DNA of 64,000 nucleotides from Roseobacter sp. MED193 (GTDB lineage Bacteria > Pseudomonadota > Alphaproteobacteria > Rhodobacterales > Rhodobacteraceae), in NCBI RefSeq assembly GCF_000152965.1, contig NZ_CH902583.1, forward strand, positions 741,343-805,342, in the 5' to 3' direction. Position numbers and translations under genes: made by a program. This document shows, in pieces, positions 19,101 to 29,025 of this stretch. Position 1 is the stretch's first letter. The number at the start of each line of letters is the position of its first letter. The notes below the pieces were generated by a model that was not told the origin of the DNA, made no database searches, and saw only the letters and a program-made list of their open reading frames with translations.

Positions 19101-19883
19101 TCACAAGTTTAATCGCGTCAGCTGCGCCAGGATTGCAGCGTTCCACCCCTCGGGGCCGGACAGTGTCGTGCGTATGATCCTGCCTGCACTTTCACCCTTC
19201 AACTCAGGTAACGGCGCACGATGTGGATTAGCAATAATGATACCAAGATCAGCTTTCTCCAGCATTTCGACATCGTTGGGCGCATCGCCCAGGGCAATGG
19301 TATGGCGGGGCGCATAGTTGCGCATGAGATCTGCCATTTGATCCGCCTTGGTTGCCCCCAATGAGAGGGTCATAAACCGGCCACCATCGCGGGCAAAAAT
19401 GCGCAGTTTTGCCAATTCTGCAAGGAAATCTTCTTTTTCCTCCAGCGTTCCTGACCAGATCACCGGCTCTGAGAAGGCGCGCTGCTTGGCAAGGCGCGCA
19501 TCAGAGTGTGAGAGCCCGGTCGCCTCAGAGACCTGCGCCTCATTCATATCCCCAAACCCCAAGAACCGCGCCCTGAGTGGTGCTGAAATATTAGACAAAC
19601 CGGCGCGCAATTGGGCATAATCGGAACAATCGGAGGGAGCTTCTGCATAGGCTTCAAGCAGACCGGCACCATTTTCAAGAATCGCGGGCCAGTGCTGCAA
19701 GCCCATTTCGGCGCGCAGGCTTGCTATCTCAGCCCCGGTTTTGCTGCTTGCCATCACAACTCCCGCACCGATATCTGCAAGGCGCCTGAGGGCCGGAGCT
19801 GCCTGCTTCCATTGGTAATCACTATGGGACAGCAGTGTCCCATCAAGATCGGTAAATACGAGCAAAGGCATTTTGAATGTCAT
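19101..19883 (-). CDS. HAD phosphatase, glucosyl/mannosyl-3-phosphoglycerate phosphatase type
   Basis: A 260-residue haloacid-dehalogenase phosphatase of the MpgP/YedP type. Motif I is DLDGTLL (DxDGT) near residue 12, motif II the Ser/Thr in ASSKTG, and motif IV GDAPNDVEML. A cap domain separates them. It should remove the phosphate from glucosyl-3-phosphoglycerate made by the next gene, giving glucosylglycerate. The first ATG has no strong ribosome-binding site; a second ATG four codons later is possible. Confidence 0.85.
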   Translation of the reverse strand: MTFKMPLLVFTDLDGTLLSHSDYQWKQAAPALRRLADIGAGVVMASSKTGAEIASLRAEMGLQHWPAILENGAGLLEAYAEAPSDCSDYAQLRAGLSNISAPLRARFLGFGDMNEAQVSEATGLSHSDARLAKQRAFSEPVIWSGTLEEKEDFLAELAKLRIFARDGGRFMTLSLGATKADQMADLMRNYAPRHTIALGDAPNDVEMLEKADLGIIIANPHRAPLPELKGESAGRIIRTTLSGPEGWNAAILAQLTRLNL

Positions 19884-20369
19884 AGAGGTAATTTAGCGAG
19901 CAATCGAAGAAAGGTTCAACAGTGAGCGAGCCCGGCGAAAACCTCGTTAGCCAACTGTGATCGGATGTCAGCTGCCTCGATCAACCGAAGTGTCGGCAGT
20001 GAACCCCATGGGATTTCCGGCCCGCCTGCTGCTTCCTCTGGTTCAAAACCCACCACAGGGAGGGCTTCAATGACACAAAAGTGCCGCAGGTTCTTGTGCG
20101 AAGCACTCCTTGCCAGCCTCGCAGAACCGTGTTTAGTCCTGCGGTAACTTTGATGGTTTAATTTGCGCCGTGACAACGGGGCTGCCCCAGCGCAGTCTTA
20201 AAATTATTCACAAACGAGAGCAGTCAAAACATCAAACGGCTTGGTGGGCATATTGCATATCGGCCCCACGAAGTATACAATCGCATACAACCAGCTTGTT
20301 CCGACTCGCCAGACCTTTCTGACACCCGTCGTTCAAGCTCACGTGCAACACTCTATCGGCGGGAAAACC
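19884..20369. other. 486-bp divergent region upstream of acnB
   Basis: It separates the phosphatase gene from acnB. An 86-codon minus-strand frame (19916-20176) exists but has no ribosome-binding site or recognisable family. I see no riboswitch or strong palindrome that I can support. Confidence 0.4.
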
Positions 20370-23159
20370 ATGACCTTGTACACTGACTACCTAGCAGAGA
20401 TTGAAACGCGCAAAGAACAGGGCCTGCACCCCAAGCCCATCGACGGGGCTGACCTGGTTGCAGAGCTCATCGCGCAGATCAAGGATGTAGGCAACGCAAA
20501 CCGCGAGGCCTCGCTCGACTTCTTCATTTATAACACCATCCCCGGCACCACCAGCGCCGCAGGGGTCAAGGCGCAGTTCCTGAAAGAGATCATTCTGGGT
20601 CAGGAAGAGGTTGCGGAAATCACCCCGACCTTTGCCTTTGAACTGCTGTCTCACATGAAGGGCGGCCCCTCGGTTGAGGTTCTGCTCGATCTGGCACTTG
20701 GTGACGACGCAGCGATTGCAGCCCAGGCAGCTGAAGTCCTAAAAACTCAGGTCTTCCTCTATGAGGCCGATACCGACCGTCTGGCCGCTGCCCTGGCTGC
20801 AGGCAATGCCGTGGCCAAGGACATCCTTGAGAGCTACGCAAAGGCTGAATTCTTCACCAAGCTTCCCGAGGTGGAAGAAGAAATCAAGGTTGTGACCTAT
20901 ATCGCCGGTGTGGGCGATATTTCGACCGACCTGCTGAGCCCTGGTGCAGAAGCGCATTCGCGCGCGGACCGCGAGCTGCACGGCAAATGCATGATGACCC
21001 CCGAAGCCCAGGCAGAAATTCAGGAGTTGCAAAAACAGCACCCCGATGCACGCGTGATGCTGATTGCCGAAAAAGGCACCATGGGTGTTGGCTCCAGCCG
21101 GATGTCCGGCGTCAACAACGTGGCGCTCTGGACTGGTAAAAAGGCCTCTCCCTATGTGCCCTTCATCAACATCGCCCCTGTTGTGGCTGGGACCAATGGC
21201 ATTTCGCCCATCTTCTTGACCACCGTAGGCGTGACCGGCGGCATCGGCATTGATCTGGACAACTGGGTCAAGAAGCTGGACGCGGATGGCAACGTGGTTG
21301 AGGACGAAGAGGGCGAAGCCGTTCTGGAAGAAGCCTATTCGGTCGCCACTGGCACCGTGCTGACCATCAATTCCAAAACCAAGACGCTGCATGATGCGAC
21401 AGGCAAAGAGCTGAAAAGCGTCGCAGCGGCCTTCACTCCGCAGAAAATTGAATTCATGAAGGCAGGCGGCTCCTACGCCGTGGTCTTCGGCAAGAAGCTG
21501 CAGACATTTGCCGCCGAAGCCCTGGGACAGGAGCTGAAATCGGCCTACGCCCCTTCCAAGGAGATCACCGCCGAGGGCCAGGGCCTGACCGCCGTTGAAA
21601 AAATCTTTAACCGCAATGCCCTGGGCACCACCCCTGGCGCCACCCTGCACGCTGGGTCTGATGTCCGCGTCAAGGTTAACGTGGTTGGCTCGCAGGATAC
21701 CACTGGCCCCATGACGGCGCAGGAATTGGAAGCCATGGCGGCGACCGTGATTTCACCTTCAGTGGACGTTGGCTATCAGTCCGGCTGCCATACTGCATCT
21801 GTGTGGGATAAAAAGGCGCAGGCCAATATTCCCAAGCTGATGAAATTCATGAATGATTTCGGCCTGATCACAGCGCGTGACCCCAAGGACGAATATCACG
21901 CGATGACCGACGTGATCCATAAGGTGCTGAACGACATCACCGTGGATGACTGGGACGTCATCATCGGTGGCGACAGCCACACCCGCATGTCCAAGGGCGT
22001 GGCCTTTGGCGCCGACTCCGGTACCGTTGCTTTGGCGCTGGCCACCGGTGAGGCCTCGATGCCGATCCCGGAGAGCGTTAAGGTGACCTTTAAGGGCAAG
22101 ATGGCCGAGCATCTCGACTTCCGGGATGTGGTCCATGCTACCCAGGCACAGATGCTGGATCAACATGACGAGAACGTCTTCCAAGGGCGTATCATCGAAG
22201 TCCACATCGGCACCCTGTTGGCAGACCAGGCCTTTACCTTCACCGACTGGACAGCCGAGATGAAGGCCAAGGCCTCGATCTGTATCTCTAATGATGAAAC
22301 CCTGATTGGTTCTTTGGAGCTGGCCAAGGGTCGCATCCAGATCATGATCGACAAGGGCATGGACAATGCAGCTAAGCTCTTGCAGGGTCTCATCGAAAAG
22401 GCAGATGCACGTATCGCTGATATCAAATCAGGTGCGAAGCCGGCCCTGACCCCAGACGACAACGCCAAATATTTTGCAGAGGTTGTCGTTGATCTTGGGG
22501 CCATTGATGAGCCGATGATCGCTGACCCGGATGTGAACAACGATGATGTCTCCAAGCGCTATACCCACGACACCATCCGCCCCATCACCTACTACGGTGG
22601 TGACAAGCATGTTGATTTGGGCTTTGTTGGCTCCTGCATGGTGCACAAGGGCGACATGAAGATCGTGGCGCAGATGCTCAAGAACCTTGAAAAGGCGATG
22701 GGCAAGGTGGAGTTCAACGCGCCGCTGGTGGTCGCTGCCCCAACCTATAACATCATCGACGAACTGAAGGAGGAAGGCGACTGGGAGATCCTGCAGCGCT
22801 ATTCCGGCTTCACCTTTGACGATATGTTCCCCAAAACCCAGGCCCGGACCGAGTATGAGAACATTCTCTATCTAGAACGCCCCGGCTGCAACCTCTGCAT
22901 GGGTAACCAGGAAAAGGCCGCAAAAGGCGATACCGTTCTGGCGACCTCGACCCGTCTGTTTCAAGGCCGCGTCGTGGGTGACACCGCTGAGAAGAAGGGT
23001 GAATCGCTGCTGGCCTCGACCCCAGTTGTTGTGCTCTCCGCCATTCTGGGCCGCACGCCCACGATGGAGGAATACAAAACCGCAGTAGAAGGCATCGACC
23101 TCACCAAGTTTGCCCCCCCTCTGACGGTTCCAGCAGGGACCAAATCAGCACATTTCTAA
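20370..23159 (+). CDS. acnB: Bifunctional aconitate hydratase 2 / 2-methylisocitrate dehydratase
   Basis: AcnB of 929 residues, a TCA-cycle enzyme that isomerises citrate to isocitrate on a [4Fe-4S] cluster. The order of parts is AcnB-type: HEAT-like helical domain (about 1-160), swivel domain (about 165-380), then the cluster domains, with SGCHTAS and GCNLCMGN supplying cluster cysteines. The ATG at 20370 aligns with the usual AcnB N-terminus. The frame is open upstream to 20241 but that leader is not AcnB-like. The gene stands alone. It is a little longer than the E. coli enzyme (865), with extra loops in the swivel domain. Confidence 0.96.
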   Translation: MTLYTDYLAEIETRKEQGLHPKPIDGADLVAELIAQIKDVGNANREASLDFFIYNTIPGTTSAAGVKAQFLKEIILGQEEVAEITPTFAFELLSHMKGGPSVEVLLDLALGDDAAIAAQAAEVLKTQVFLYEADTDRLAAALAAGNAVAKDILESYAKAEFFTKLPEVEEEIKVVTYIAGVGDISTDLLSPGAEAHSRADRELHGKCMMTPEAQAEIQELQKQHPDARVMLIAEKGTMGVGSSRMSGVNNVALWTGKKASPYVPFINIAPVVAGTNGISPIFLTTVGVTGGIGIDLDNWVKKLDADGNVVEDEEGEAVLEEAYSVATGTVLTINSKTKTLHDATGKELKSVAAAFTPQKIEFMKAGGSYAVVFGKKLQTFAAEALGQELKSAYAPSKEITAEGQGLTAVEKIFNRNALGTTPGATLHAGSDVRVKVNVVGSQDTTGPMTAQELEAMAATVISPSVDVGYQSGCHTASVWDKKAQANIPKLMKFMNDFGLITARDPKDEYHAMTDVIHKVLNDITVDDWDVIIGGDSHTRMSKGVAFGADSGTVALALATGEASMPIPESVKVTFKGKMAEHLDFRDVVHATQAQMLDQHDENVFQGRIIEVHIGTLLADQAFTFTDWTAEMKAKASICISNDETLIGSLELAKGRIQIMIDKGMDNAAKLLQGLIEKADARIADIKSGAKPALTPDDNAKYFAEVVVDLGAIDEPMIADPDVNNDDVSKRYTHDTIRPITYYGGDKHVDLGFVGSCMVHKGDMKIVAQMLKNLEKAMGKVEFNAPLVVAAPTYNIIDELKEEGDWEILQRYSGFTFDDMFPKTQARTEYENILYLERPGCNLCMGNQEKAAKGDTVLATSTRLFQGRVVGDTAEKKGESLLASTPVVVLSAILGRTPTMEEYKTAVEGIDLTKFAPPLTVPAGTKSAHF

Positions 23160-23183
23160 GAGCTGAAAAAGCAATCCAATACT

Positions 23184-23219
23184 TGGCAGGGGCGTGATGG
23201 CAACATTGCGCCCCTTGCC
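23184..23219 (+). terminator. Candidate terminator stem-loop after acnB
   Basis: GGCAGGGGCG and CGCCCCTTGCC form a GC-rich stem with one bulge around a 14-base loop, 25 bp after the stop. No T-run follows, so termination is uncertain. Confidence 0.4.
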
Positions 23220-23384
23220 TATTTCATGTGCTGTTCTGTTTCGCTCAGCCCCGTGTTTCTCCGGGTGAGGCTTCTCACCGGTTTTTGACGTCTCGAGGCC
23301 TCAGGCCGGAGCTAAGTCGCCGCCAGACCCACCCAAATAGGCGATCAGACGCCGGTTAGACACGGCCATAGCTGCAGGACAGGT

Positions 23385-25970
23385 TCAGGTGGGCCTGTCA
23401 CGGAGATTGGCAGTGGCTTTGTCCAGCGCGGCCAACAAATCGGCCCGGCGAACCGGCTTCATCAGGCGGATATCCTCTGGTCGCAGACCATTGCCATGTA
23501 CGGTCGCCTCGCTGGCATAGCCCGACATAAAAATAACCGGTAGATCCGTCCACCTAAGGCGCAGTTCCTTGGCAAGGGTCGTGCCCTGCAACTTTCCTGG
23601 CATAACGATATCTGTCAGCAACAGATCATAAGTGGGATCTGCAACGAAGGTGGCAAAGGCCTCATCTCCCGAGGCCGTGGCGGTCACCAAGTAGCCTGCC
23701 CGTTCCAAGATGGTCACAAGGGTGTCGCGCACACCTTCTTCATCCTCAGCCAGCAAAAGTCGACGACCCGCCGTCGCCTCGGCAACCTTAATGGATTGCA
23801 CCTTTGTCGGTGTGTCTGGCTGATCCTTAGCAGCAGGGAAATACAGTTTGAACGTCGTGCCCTCGCCAATTTCGGAATAGACCTGCACGGTGCCACCGGA
23901 TTGACGCATAAATCCGAGCGTCATCGACAAGCCGAGCCCCGATCCAACGCCTGGAGGTTTGGTGGTAAAAAAAGGTTCAAAAATCGAAGCCAGCAGTTCT
24001 TTCTCAATTCCAGGACCGGTGTCACTGATCGCCAGCATGACATAGCGCCCAGGAGCAAGCTCTTCCTCTCGACTGTCAATGTAGTCGTCGTCGATCCGCA
24101 CATTGGCGGTCTCAATCGTCAGGTTTCCTTTGCCATTCATCGCATCACGGGCATTGAGGGTCAGGTTAAGCAACGCGCTTTCCAGAGAGGTCCGGTCAGC
24201 ATCAATCGCCCAAAGTCCGGCAAGAAGGGAGGTCTCGACCTGTACGCTTTCTGGCAAAGCGCGACCCATCCAATTCTTGGCCTCCCGCACCACATCATTG
24301 AGGTTGAGTTTTACCGGTTCAAGTGGCGCCTTGCGCGCGAAGGCAAGCATGTTCTTGGTCAGATCGGCCCCGCGCAACGCCGCAGCAATGGCCGCATCAA
24401 TCAGCTGAACTTGTTTTGCTGGCTCTTCATCGTCACGCAACAGTTCCAGATTGCCCAGCACAACCGCCAGCAGGTTGTTGAAATCATGGGCCACACCACC
24501 GGTCAGCTGGCCAATGCTCTCGAACTTTTGTGCCCGGCGGGCGATCTCGCGTTCTTGCTGCATCTGGTTTTGCACTTCAACCTGTCCGGTCGCATCCAGC
24601 TGCACCGCTCTCAACAATACCTCGCCATCTGTCCCCTTGGAAAAGCTGCAATGGAAATCCAACCAGCGGTTTGATCCATCTCGCGAAGTAATCCGGTAAC
24701 GATGCGAAAAGGGTTTGCCCTCTGCACCCTTTGTTTCAATCAGCCCCATGAAATGGTCGATGTCCTCGGGATCATGCATTTCGAACAAGATCTCAGGCCT
24801 GTCATAAATTTCGTGGTCCGAAACCCCCCAGATCTCTTTGCATTTTGGGCTGACATACAAAGGCTTCGGGCGCTTGATATCCGTCATGTCAATTTCCATG
24901 ATCACGCCCGGAATTTCTTCAGCAATCATCGCCAAACGCTCTTGCGAGGCCCTGTTTTGCCTCTCTGCTTCGCGAATGTCAGTAAGGTCCATATGCACGC
25001 CAGTTACACGGGTTGGAACCTCGCCATTCTTTGAATCCGAGACCCAGGCGGCGCGAATAAAGCACACCGATCCATCCGGTCTGAGCGCCCGAAACTCGCC
25101 CCGACCAAACCGTTGCTCACCTCTCCAAACCCGGTCCACCTCGGACAATATCTCAGGTTGGTCTTCGGGCAGGACAAGTTTATCCCACCCAGAGACTGGA
25201 ATGAAACCATGTTTGCCCCCCTCTTCAGAGGCACCAGTGTTATCAAGCCCATAGATTGCGAGCATGCCTTCATCAAAGAATGGCCTAGGATCGCCCTTCT
25301 CCCGTCTGAACCGCCCCATTCCCGACATCCCCATTGCCAGTTCAAAGCTTTCAGACAATTCATTTGCACCGTTTACTTTATCTGCAAGGCGCGCAGCAAA
25401 ATTGAGAATTTTCCATGTGACAACAATGGAGAGCGTCCCATTACCACCGAAAATCAAAGTCATCTTTACGGCCTGGAACAACGAGGACGACGTGGGAGAG
25501 ACATATAGATTGTTCAACAGTGGCGGGATGAACAACAGGCAATAGCCAATCCAAATCGTGAGCAAGGCCCGGCGCGAAATCTGCGGCCAAGCCCGTCCCC
25601 CCTTCAGATAACTCGTTGCCAGACCAAGGGACGGAATCGCGAGCAACATATAAAGGGTCACAGCAGGCATTGGATCGCTACTCAGGACCCGGAACATAAC
25701 CGCACAAAGCCCGGCAATAAAAGCTCCGACCGGTCCTCCAAGGTAGCCTGCCAACAACAACGGTCCGGTCACAGCATTCATCGAAATCCGTTGTGGCCCG
25801 ACCTCTATCGAAATCATGCTCAACGAGATCACGGTCACCCCGAGGCACAGGCCGATCAGAGCTTTCTGTCGTTGCTCCTTGCCGTTGAGATAATCGTTGG
25901 TCAGCGCGACGTAGACCAGAACACCCGCCAGAGAAAGGGAAATTAGGCTTTGCAGAATAAAGGCAAACAT
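23385..25970 (-). CDS. Hybrid sensor histidine kinase with 5TM (LytS-type) input, PAS domains and receiver
   Basis: An 861-residue hybrid kinase. The N-terminal 200 residues hold five to six hydrophobic helices resembling the 5TMR_LYT module (GPLLLAGYLGGPVGAFIAGL). Two PAS/PAC domains follow (about 215-335 and 355-470). A HisKA with the phospho-acceptor in GGVAHDFNNLL comes next, then an ATPase domain with ISDTGPGI and GSGLGLS, and a C-terminal receiver (LLLTDIVMPG). The start at 25970 is chosen because the upstream 44 codons of open frame are not conserved-looking and the membrane segment begins just after it. The ligand and partner are unknown, and no response regulator gene is adjacent. 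Confidence 0.88.
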   Translation of the reverse strand: MFAFILQSLISLSLAGVLVYVALTNDYLNGKEQRQKALIGLCLGVTVISLSMISIEVGPQRISMNAVTGPLLLAGYLGGPVGAFIAGLCAVMFRVLSSDPMPAVTLYMLLAIPSLGLATSYLKGGRAWPQISRRALLTIWIGYCLLFIPPLLNNLYVSPTSSSLFQAVKMTLIFGGNGTLSIVVTWKILNFAARLADKVNGANELSESFELAMGMSGMGRFRREKGDPRPFFDEGMLAIYGLDNTGASEEGGKHGFIPVSGWDKLVLPEDQPEILSEVDRVWRGEQRFGRGEFRALRPDGSVCFIRAAWVSDSKNGEVPTRVTGVHMDLTDIREAERQNRASQERLAMIAEEIPGVIMEIDMTDIKRPKPLYVSPKCKEIWGVSDHEIYDRPEILFEMHDPEDIDHFMGLIETKGAEGKPFSHRYRITSRDGSNRWLDFHCSFSKGTDGEVLLRAVQLDATGQVEVQNQMQQEREIARRAQKFESIGQLTGGVAHDFNNLLAVVLGNLELLRDDEEPAKQVQLIDAAIAAALRGADLTKNMLAFARKAPLEPVKLNLNDVVREAKNWMGRALPESVQVETSLLAGLWAIDADRTSLESALLNLTLNARDAMNGKGNLTIETANVRIDDDYIDSREEELAPGRYVMLAISDTGPGIEKELLASIFEPFFTTKPPGVGSGLGLSMTLGFMRQSGGTVQVYSEIGEGTTFKLYFPAAKDQPDTPTKVQSIKVAEATAGRRLLLAEDEEGVRDTLVTILERAGYLVTATASGDEAFATFVADPTYDLLLTDIVMPGKLQGTTLAKELRLRWTDLPVIFMSGYASEATVHGNGLRPEDIRLMKPVRRADLLAALDKATANLRDRPT

Positions 25971-26540
25971 TTGGCATCCACTTTGGCGGGCAGCAGCCCA
26001 ATTACAGGAAGAGTAGAGCACCCAATACAGACCTACTGTCAACGTTTTGCTCAATTTGGGTTCGCACAAAGGCCCTTGGAGAATTCTAAGCTCCTCCCAC
26101 AAAAAAAACTAAATTCAAAAAGCTAAATGCTCTTAATGGACACTGGGGTTGGCGCGCCTTGGCCAGGCTCCGGCTTCGCCTTTCGTGAACCACTGGTCGT
26201 TCTGGGGGCCGTCCTTTTCGAAAGAAAAGATTTCAACGCACTCTCCCAAGGGTAACCTATTAAAATTTTGGCGGAAGTTGCGCGATCAAAGGCAGCCGCT
26301 CAATGACCAGCGCAGGCGTTTATTGCCCAATCCAAACATATGGAAAGCGGGCCAAACCTCAGGTTACTTGTGTACCCCTTTAGAGTCTGGGATGCGCTTT
26401 ACCCCCTCGGGTTACTGCCTGCGTTTGCGCAGAATGTCCGATCTTAGGCCTGTTGTCCGCTCTAGTACTTTTAGAATGTTATGACATAACATTTCATGCT
26501 ACCTATCGCCGAATCTTGTGCTCATTTTCGGAGATAAAAA
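25971..26540. other. 570-bp divergent region upstream of the ABC importer
   Basis: No gene can be supported. The main feature is the 19-bp perfect palindrome at 26475-26493, close to the ABC operon. A short A/T-rich stretch at 26100-26135 may carry the kinase promoter. Confidence 0.4.
26475..26493 (+). promoter_or_regulatory. Zur-like operator palindrome upstream of the ABC importer
   Basis: AATGTTATGACATAACATT is a perfect palindrome around a central A, 47 bp before the first gene of the importer operon. It contains ATGTTAT-N3-ATAACAT, the pattern of proteobacterial Zur (zinc-uptake regulator) boxes. No other gene starts nearby on that side. Assignment to Zur rather than another Fur-family protein is by pattern only. 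Confidence 0.65.
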
Positions 26541-28067
26541 ATGTTCAGATCCCTAAGCCTCGCCGCAGCCATTGCGCTCGCAGCTGCTGCGAGTCCCGTT
26601 TTAGCGGAGACCAGATCAAGCGTTACAATCGCCTCCCCATGGGAAGTGGCGAGCTATGACCCTGCTGTAGCGGGTTTCACCATCCAAAAACTGCAGATCA
26701 TGGAAAACCTGGTTGATGCGGATGCAACCGGGGCGCTGCGCCCGGGCCTGGCCACGCAATGGGCCGCATCCGAGGATGGGCTGACATGGGAGTTCACCCT
26801 GCGCCAAGGTGTGCGCTTTCACGATGGATCCGCCTTTGATGCCGATGCGGCGGTTCTTGCTCTGACCCGTGCCTGGGGGCAGCCCGGCGTTCTGCAAAAG
26901 GCGCCGATCACCCAAATCACCGCAAAAGAGGGCAAAGTGGTAGTGACGCTTGACGCCCCCTTCACCGCCCTGCCCGCATTTTTGGCCCATGCAACCACAA
27001 TCATACCCGCGCCTGCTGCATTCGACGCAGAAGGTAAGCCAGTGGCGTTGATTGGCACCGGAGCATTTGCAGTGTCTGCCTTCACCCCCCCGCAAAGTAT
27101 CTCGCTGATGCGCAATGACGCCTATTGGGGTGAAAAAGCCAAGCTGGAAACCGCTACCTATTTGGCGGCGGGACGTGCCGAAACCCGGGCTTTGCTCGCT
27201 GAAAGCGGCGATGCTGATATCGTCTTTACCCTTGACGCCGCCGGATACTCGCATTTGAGCCACGTCGAGACCGTTGAGACCTCTGCAGTTCCGATCCCGC
27301 GGGTTGTCGCCCTCAAGGTCAATGCCGCTCACCCATTTTTCAACGACCCAAAGGCGCGTCAAGCCCTAAGCCTTGCCATTCCGCGGGATGGGATCGCACG
27401 CGCGATCACCCGGTTCCCAGAGGCCGCAGCGGATCAGCTTTTCCCGCCCGCACTAAACCGGTGGCATTCCGCAAAAATCGAACCTCTTCAGACAGACATT
27501 GAAGCTGCCAAGGCCCTGCTGGCGGACCTAGGCTGGGTGCCCGGTGACGACGGAGTTCTGACCCGCGATGGTGAACGCTTTGCCATCACCCTGCGGACCT
27601 TCCCCGATCGCCCAGAATTGCCGCTGATCGCTGCAGCCCTACAGGATCAATGGCGTGACATCGGCATCGAGCTGGAAGTCAGCGTAGCAAGCTATTCTGA
27701 AATTCCCGCAGGCCACCAAGATGGCTCGCTACATGTGGCGCTTTACGCGCGGAACTATGGGCTGACGCCCGATCCGATTGGGTCTGTCCTGCAGGACTTT
27801 GGTCCGGGTGGCGGCGATTGGGGCGCCATGGGTTGGGAAAACCAAAAGGTCGTGGATGCCTTGAAGGTTATTGCATCCACCTCTGACCAGGAACTACGCC
27901 AGGCAAACATCGCCACCGTAGCAAACCTGCTGCAGCAGGAGCTGCCGGTGATCCCTGTGGTTTGGTATCAACATACTGTTTCGATTGATAAAAACCTTGA
28001 AGGTGTGGTTATTGACCCGCTGCAGCGTAGCTACGGCCTGAGCGAAATGTATTGGGCCAAAGACTAG
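26541..28067 (+). CDS. ABC transporter substrate-binding protein, peptide/nickel family (SBP_5)
   Basis: A 508-residue periplasmic binding protein with signal peptide (cut after VLA near residue 22). Family-5 features are visible: LRPGLATQWAASEDGLTWEF, LRQGVRFHDGSAFDADA, and the late IGTGAFAV...MRNDAYWGEK. The family carries peptides, opines, nickel or metal chelates. The Zur-like box upstream suggests zinc, or a zinc- or nickel-chelator complex. The start follows GGAG. It is the first gene of a four-gene operon, with the first permease one base after its stop codon. Confidence 0.88.
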   Translation: MFRSLSLAAAIALAAAASPVLAETRSSVTIASPWEVASYDPAVAGFTIQKLQIMENLVDADATGALRPGLATQWAASEDGLTWEFTLRQGVRFHDGSAFDADAAVLALTRAWGQPGVLQKAPITQITAKEGKVVVTLDAPFTALPAFLAHATTIIPAPAAFDAEGKPVALIGTGAFAVSAFTPPQSISLMRNDAYWGEKAKLETATYLAAGRAETRALLAESGDADIVFTLDAAGYSHLSHVETVETSAVPIPRVVALKVNAAHPFFNDPKARQALSLAIPRDGIARAITRFPEAAADQLFPPALNRWHSAKIEPLQTDIEAAKALLADLGWVPGDDGVLTRDGERFAITLRTFPDRPELPLIAAALQDQWRDIGIELEVSVASYSEIPAGHQDGSLHVALYARNYGLTPDPIGSVLQDFGPGGGDWGAMGWENQKVVDALKVIASTSDQELRQANIATVANLLQQELPVIPVVWYQHTVSIDKNLEGVVIDPLQRSYGLSEMYWAKD

Positions 28068-28068
28068 A

Positions 28069-29025
28069 ATGGCTCACTATTTTAAGTCAGTGCTTACAGT
28101 CCTCGCTGCGCGAGGGCTGCAAGCCATTATTGTATCGGTCATCGTCGGCATCGTCAGTTTTGCAATGATGCAGGCCTTGCCCGGTGATGCCGCCTTTCGC
28201 ATTGCCGCTGGTCGCTATGGCTATGATATGATGGATGCCGCCGCCGCCGAAGCTGTTCGTCTGGAATTGGGTCTGGATGCGCCCTGGTTTGTGCAGCTTT
28301 GGGGATGGCTTGGCCAATTGGCCCAATTTGATTTGGGCAATTCACTGGTCTATGGCACGCCTGTTGTCGACGAAATCGCCACCCAACTTGGCTATTCGCT
28401 TTTGCTGGCAGGCGGCGCAGTGGCTGCCTCACTGATGATCGCCCTGCCAGTGGGGATCGCGACAGGGCTGAACCCAAACAGCCTTTTGGACCGGATCTGC
28501 ATGGGGCTCTCCATATTCTTGCGCGCAGTGCCCGCATTTGCACTGGGGGTCGTCTTGGTTTTGATCTTTGCGGTGCAGCTCAAACTCTTTCCTGTTGCTG
28601 GGTTTCGCGGCATTGAAAACCTGATCTTACCCTCCTTTACCCTTGGAATTGGGCTCGCCGCAGTGTCCAACCGAGTGGTGCGCGATGCAGTTGTTGACGC
28701 CATGAATTCAGATTGGCAGCTGTTCGCACGCACCAAAGGTCTGAGTGCGCGTCTAACCCTGACACGCCACGTTTTGCGCAACGCCGCATTGCCGGTTGTG
28801 ACCTATGTGGGTGTCCAGCTGGCCTATCTGATCGAGGGCGTTGTGATCGTTGAAACCGTTTTTGCTTGGCCCGGAATTGGCCACGCACTTGTCCACGCGA
28901 TTTTTGGGCGCGACATCGCCATGGTACAGGGCACAGCCCTAACGCTGGGCTTGCTCTATGTGGCCTTGAACCTCTGCGTTGATCTGGCCTGCCGCGGCAT
29001 CGACCCACGAGAAAGGGCTTTGTAA
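28069..29025 (+). CDS. ABC transporter permease, DppB/NikB type
   Basis: A 318-residue inner-membrane permease with six predicted helices. The N-terminal helix ends in the FAMMQALPGDAA region and an SLGNS-like motif (FDLGNSLVYG) typical of DppB/NikB permeases. The EAA loop is seen as ARTKGLSARLTLTRHVLRNA, and the late GVVIVETVFAWPGIGHAL is characteristic. It starts directly after the binding-protein stop, and its stop overlaps the next permease start (TAATG). Confidence 0.92.
   Translation: MAHYFKSVLTVLAARGLQAIIVSVIVGIVSFAMMQALPGDAAFRIAAGRYGYDMMDAAAAEAVRLELGLDAPWFVQLWGWLGQLAQFDLGNSLVYGTPVVDEIATQLGYSLLLAGGAVAASLMIALPVGIATGLNPNSLLDRICMGLSIFLRAVPAFALGVVLVLIFAVQLKLFPVAGFRGIENLILPSFTLGIGLAAVSNRVVRDAVVDAMNSDWQLFARTKGLSARLTLTRHVLRNAALPVVTYVGVQLAYLIEGVVIVETVFAWPGIGHALVHAIFGRDIAMVQGTALTLGLLYVALNLCVDLACRGIDPRERAL

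Noticed and set aside
19916-20176. 86-codon minus-strand gene upstream of acnB
   Set aside because: No ribosome-binding site, no family recognised, and it lies in the divergent promoter region.
20241-20369. Longer AcnB starting at 20241
   Set aside because: The extra 43 residues do not resemble the AcnB N-terminus, which begins at 20370.
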